Assembly: GCA_005880345.1 (NCBI GenBank)
Contig: VBGE01000059.1
Coordinates: 1-6,534, forward strand
DNA length: 6,534 bases
Origin: Chloroflexota bacterium
GTDB taxonomy: Bacteria > Chloroflexota > Dormibacteria > Dormibacterales > Dormibacteraceae
Direction of reading: 5' to 3'
Below the pieces are notes generated by a model. It did no database searches. It saw nothing but the letters and a program-made list of their open reading frames with translations, and had not been told where the DNA came from. Of this stretch, positions 5,974-6,534 are shown in pieces; position 1 is the first letter of the stretch; each line of letters starts with the position of its first letter. The position numbers and the translations under genes were made by a program.

Positions 5974-6534
5974 CCATCTTTCGTGTTGCGCTCGCAGTGG
6001 CGCGCAAAGACCTGAGGTCGGAGTGGCGCACGCGCGAGCTCGTGCCGGCGCTGGCGCAGTTTGTCGTCCTGGCCCTGCTCATCGGCAACTTCGGATTTCA
6101 GATCGACTCACACAACGCCGCCACCATCGCGCCGGGCATCCTGTGGCTGGCGCTGGTCTTCGCCGGACTGGTCGCGTTCGGCCGCACGTTTGCCGCGGAG
6201 CGGGAGCAGGCATCGCTCGAGGCCATGCTGATGACGCCGGCGTCGCCGGTCGCGATCTTCGCGGGCAAGGCTGTGGCGGCGCTGACGATGCTCGTCCTGT
6301 GCGAAGCGGTCCTGCTGCCGGCGCTCTCGCTGTTCTTCGGCACGCCGTTCTCATTCGACCTTGTCGCGGCGGTGCTGCTGGCAACCATCGGGCTGGCGGT
6401 GCTCGGCGTGCTCTTTGCGGCGATCGTCGCCCGGGTGCGCGCAAGAGAGCTGCTGCTGCCGCTGCTGATCCTGCCGCTGTGGATCCCGTTCATCATCGCG
6501 GGCGGGCAAGCGGTGCAATCGGCGTTTGGGCTGC
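5970..6534 (+). CDS. ccmB: Haem exporter membrane subunit CcmB (3' partial)
   Basis: ATG at 5970 overlaps the ccmA stop in ATGA, and the frame stays open to the window end: 188 complete codons of an expected 215-230. The product begins MTIFRVALAVARKDLRSEWRT, the N-terminal cytoplasmic segment typical of CcmB. It continues with hydrophobic helices and the motif region FGRTFAAEREQASLEAMLMTP, then AIFAGKAV and RARELLLPLLILPLWIPFII, all characteristic of CcmB. It forms the channel-like membrane part of the CcmAB complex that acts on CcmE and CcmC. No frameshift or stop is seen. The missing end would hold the last helix, and ccmC would be expected next. Confidence 0.93.
   Translation, partial: MTIFRVALAVARKDLRSEWRTRELVPALAQFVVLALLIGNFGFQIDSHNAATIAPGILWLALVFAGLVAFGRTFAAEREQASLEAMLMTPASPVAIFAGKAVAALTMLVLCEAVLLPALSLFFGTPFSFDLVAAVLLATIGLAVLGVLFAAIVARVRARELLLPLLILPLWIPFIIAGGQAVQSAFGL

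Overview
The window is 6.5 kb of GC-rich, almost fully coding DNA with every gene on the + strand. Genes overlap or sit within a few bases of each other. Base composition, gene packing and a Cys-type CcmE suggest a soil or environmental bacterium of the Chloroflexota/Dormibacterota kind. That placement is an inference; nothing here fixes the phylum.

Left part (1-2337): the 3' end of a gene whose product has a CxxC zinc-knuckle motif followed by a degenerate GGDEF domain. It is coupled to a histidine-phosphatase gene that apparently starts at CTG inside the stop overlap. A family 1 glycoside hydrolase follows, starting at TTG one base after the phosphatase stop. The hydrolase keeps both catalytic glutamates but stops right after the DNFE motif, so the last part of its barrel is missing. 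The stop lies in the loop of a small perfect inverted repeat.

Right part (2352-6534): a cytochrome c maturation (System I, Ccm) operon in the order ccmG-like thioredoxin, ccmE, ccmF, a small one-helix membrane ORF, ccmA, ccmB (cut by the window end). CcmG is the thiol reductant, CcmA/CcmB form the ABC module that releases holo-CcmE, CcmE is the haem chaperone and CcmF is the haem lyase. CcmE has Cys where classical CcmE has the haem-binding His, and Phe where the partner Tyr is expected. No CcmH is seen, as in the variant System I known from archaea and some bacteria. CcmC would be expected just past the right edge.

The most unusual spot is 5189-5332. A 38-codon membrane ORF between ccmF and ccmA ends inside a two-hairpin palindromic element. 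The element supplies the stop codon. Beyond it the same reading frame runs on to a TGA that overlaps the ccmA GTG start. This looks like a REP-like element that has entered a small ccm gene.

No RNA genes, CRISPR arrays, insertion sequences, clear promoters or Rho-independent terminators were seen. There is no gene-free stretch over 300 bases.
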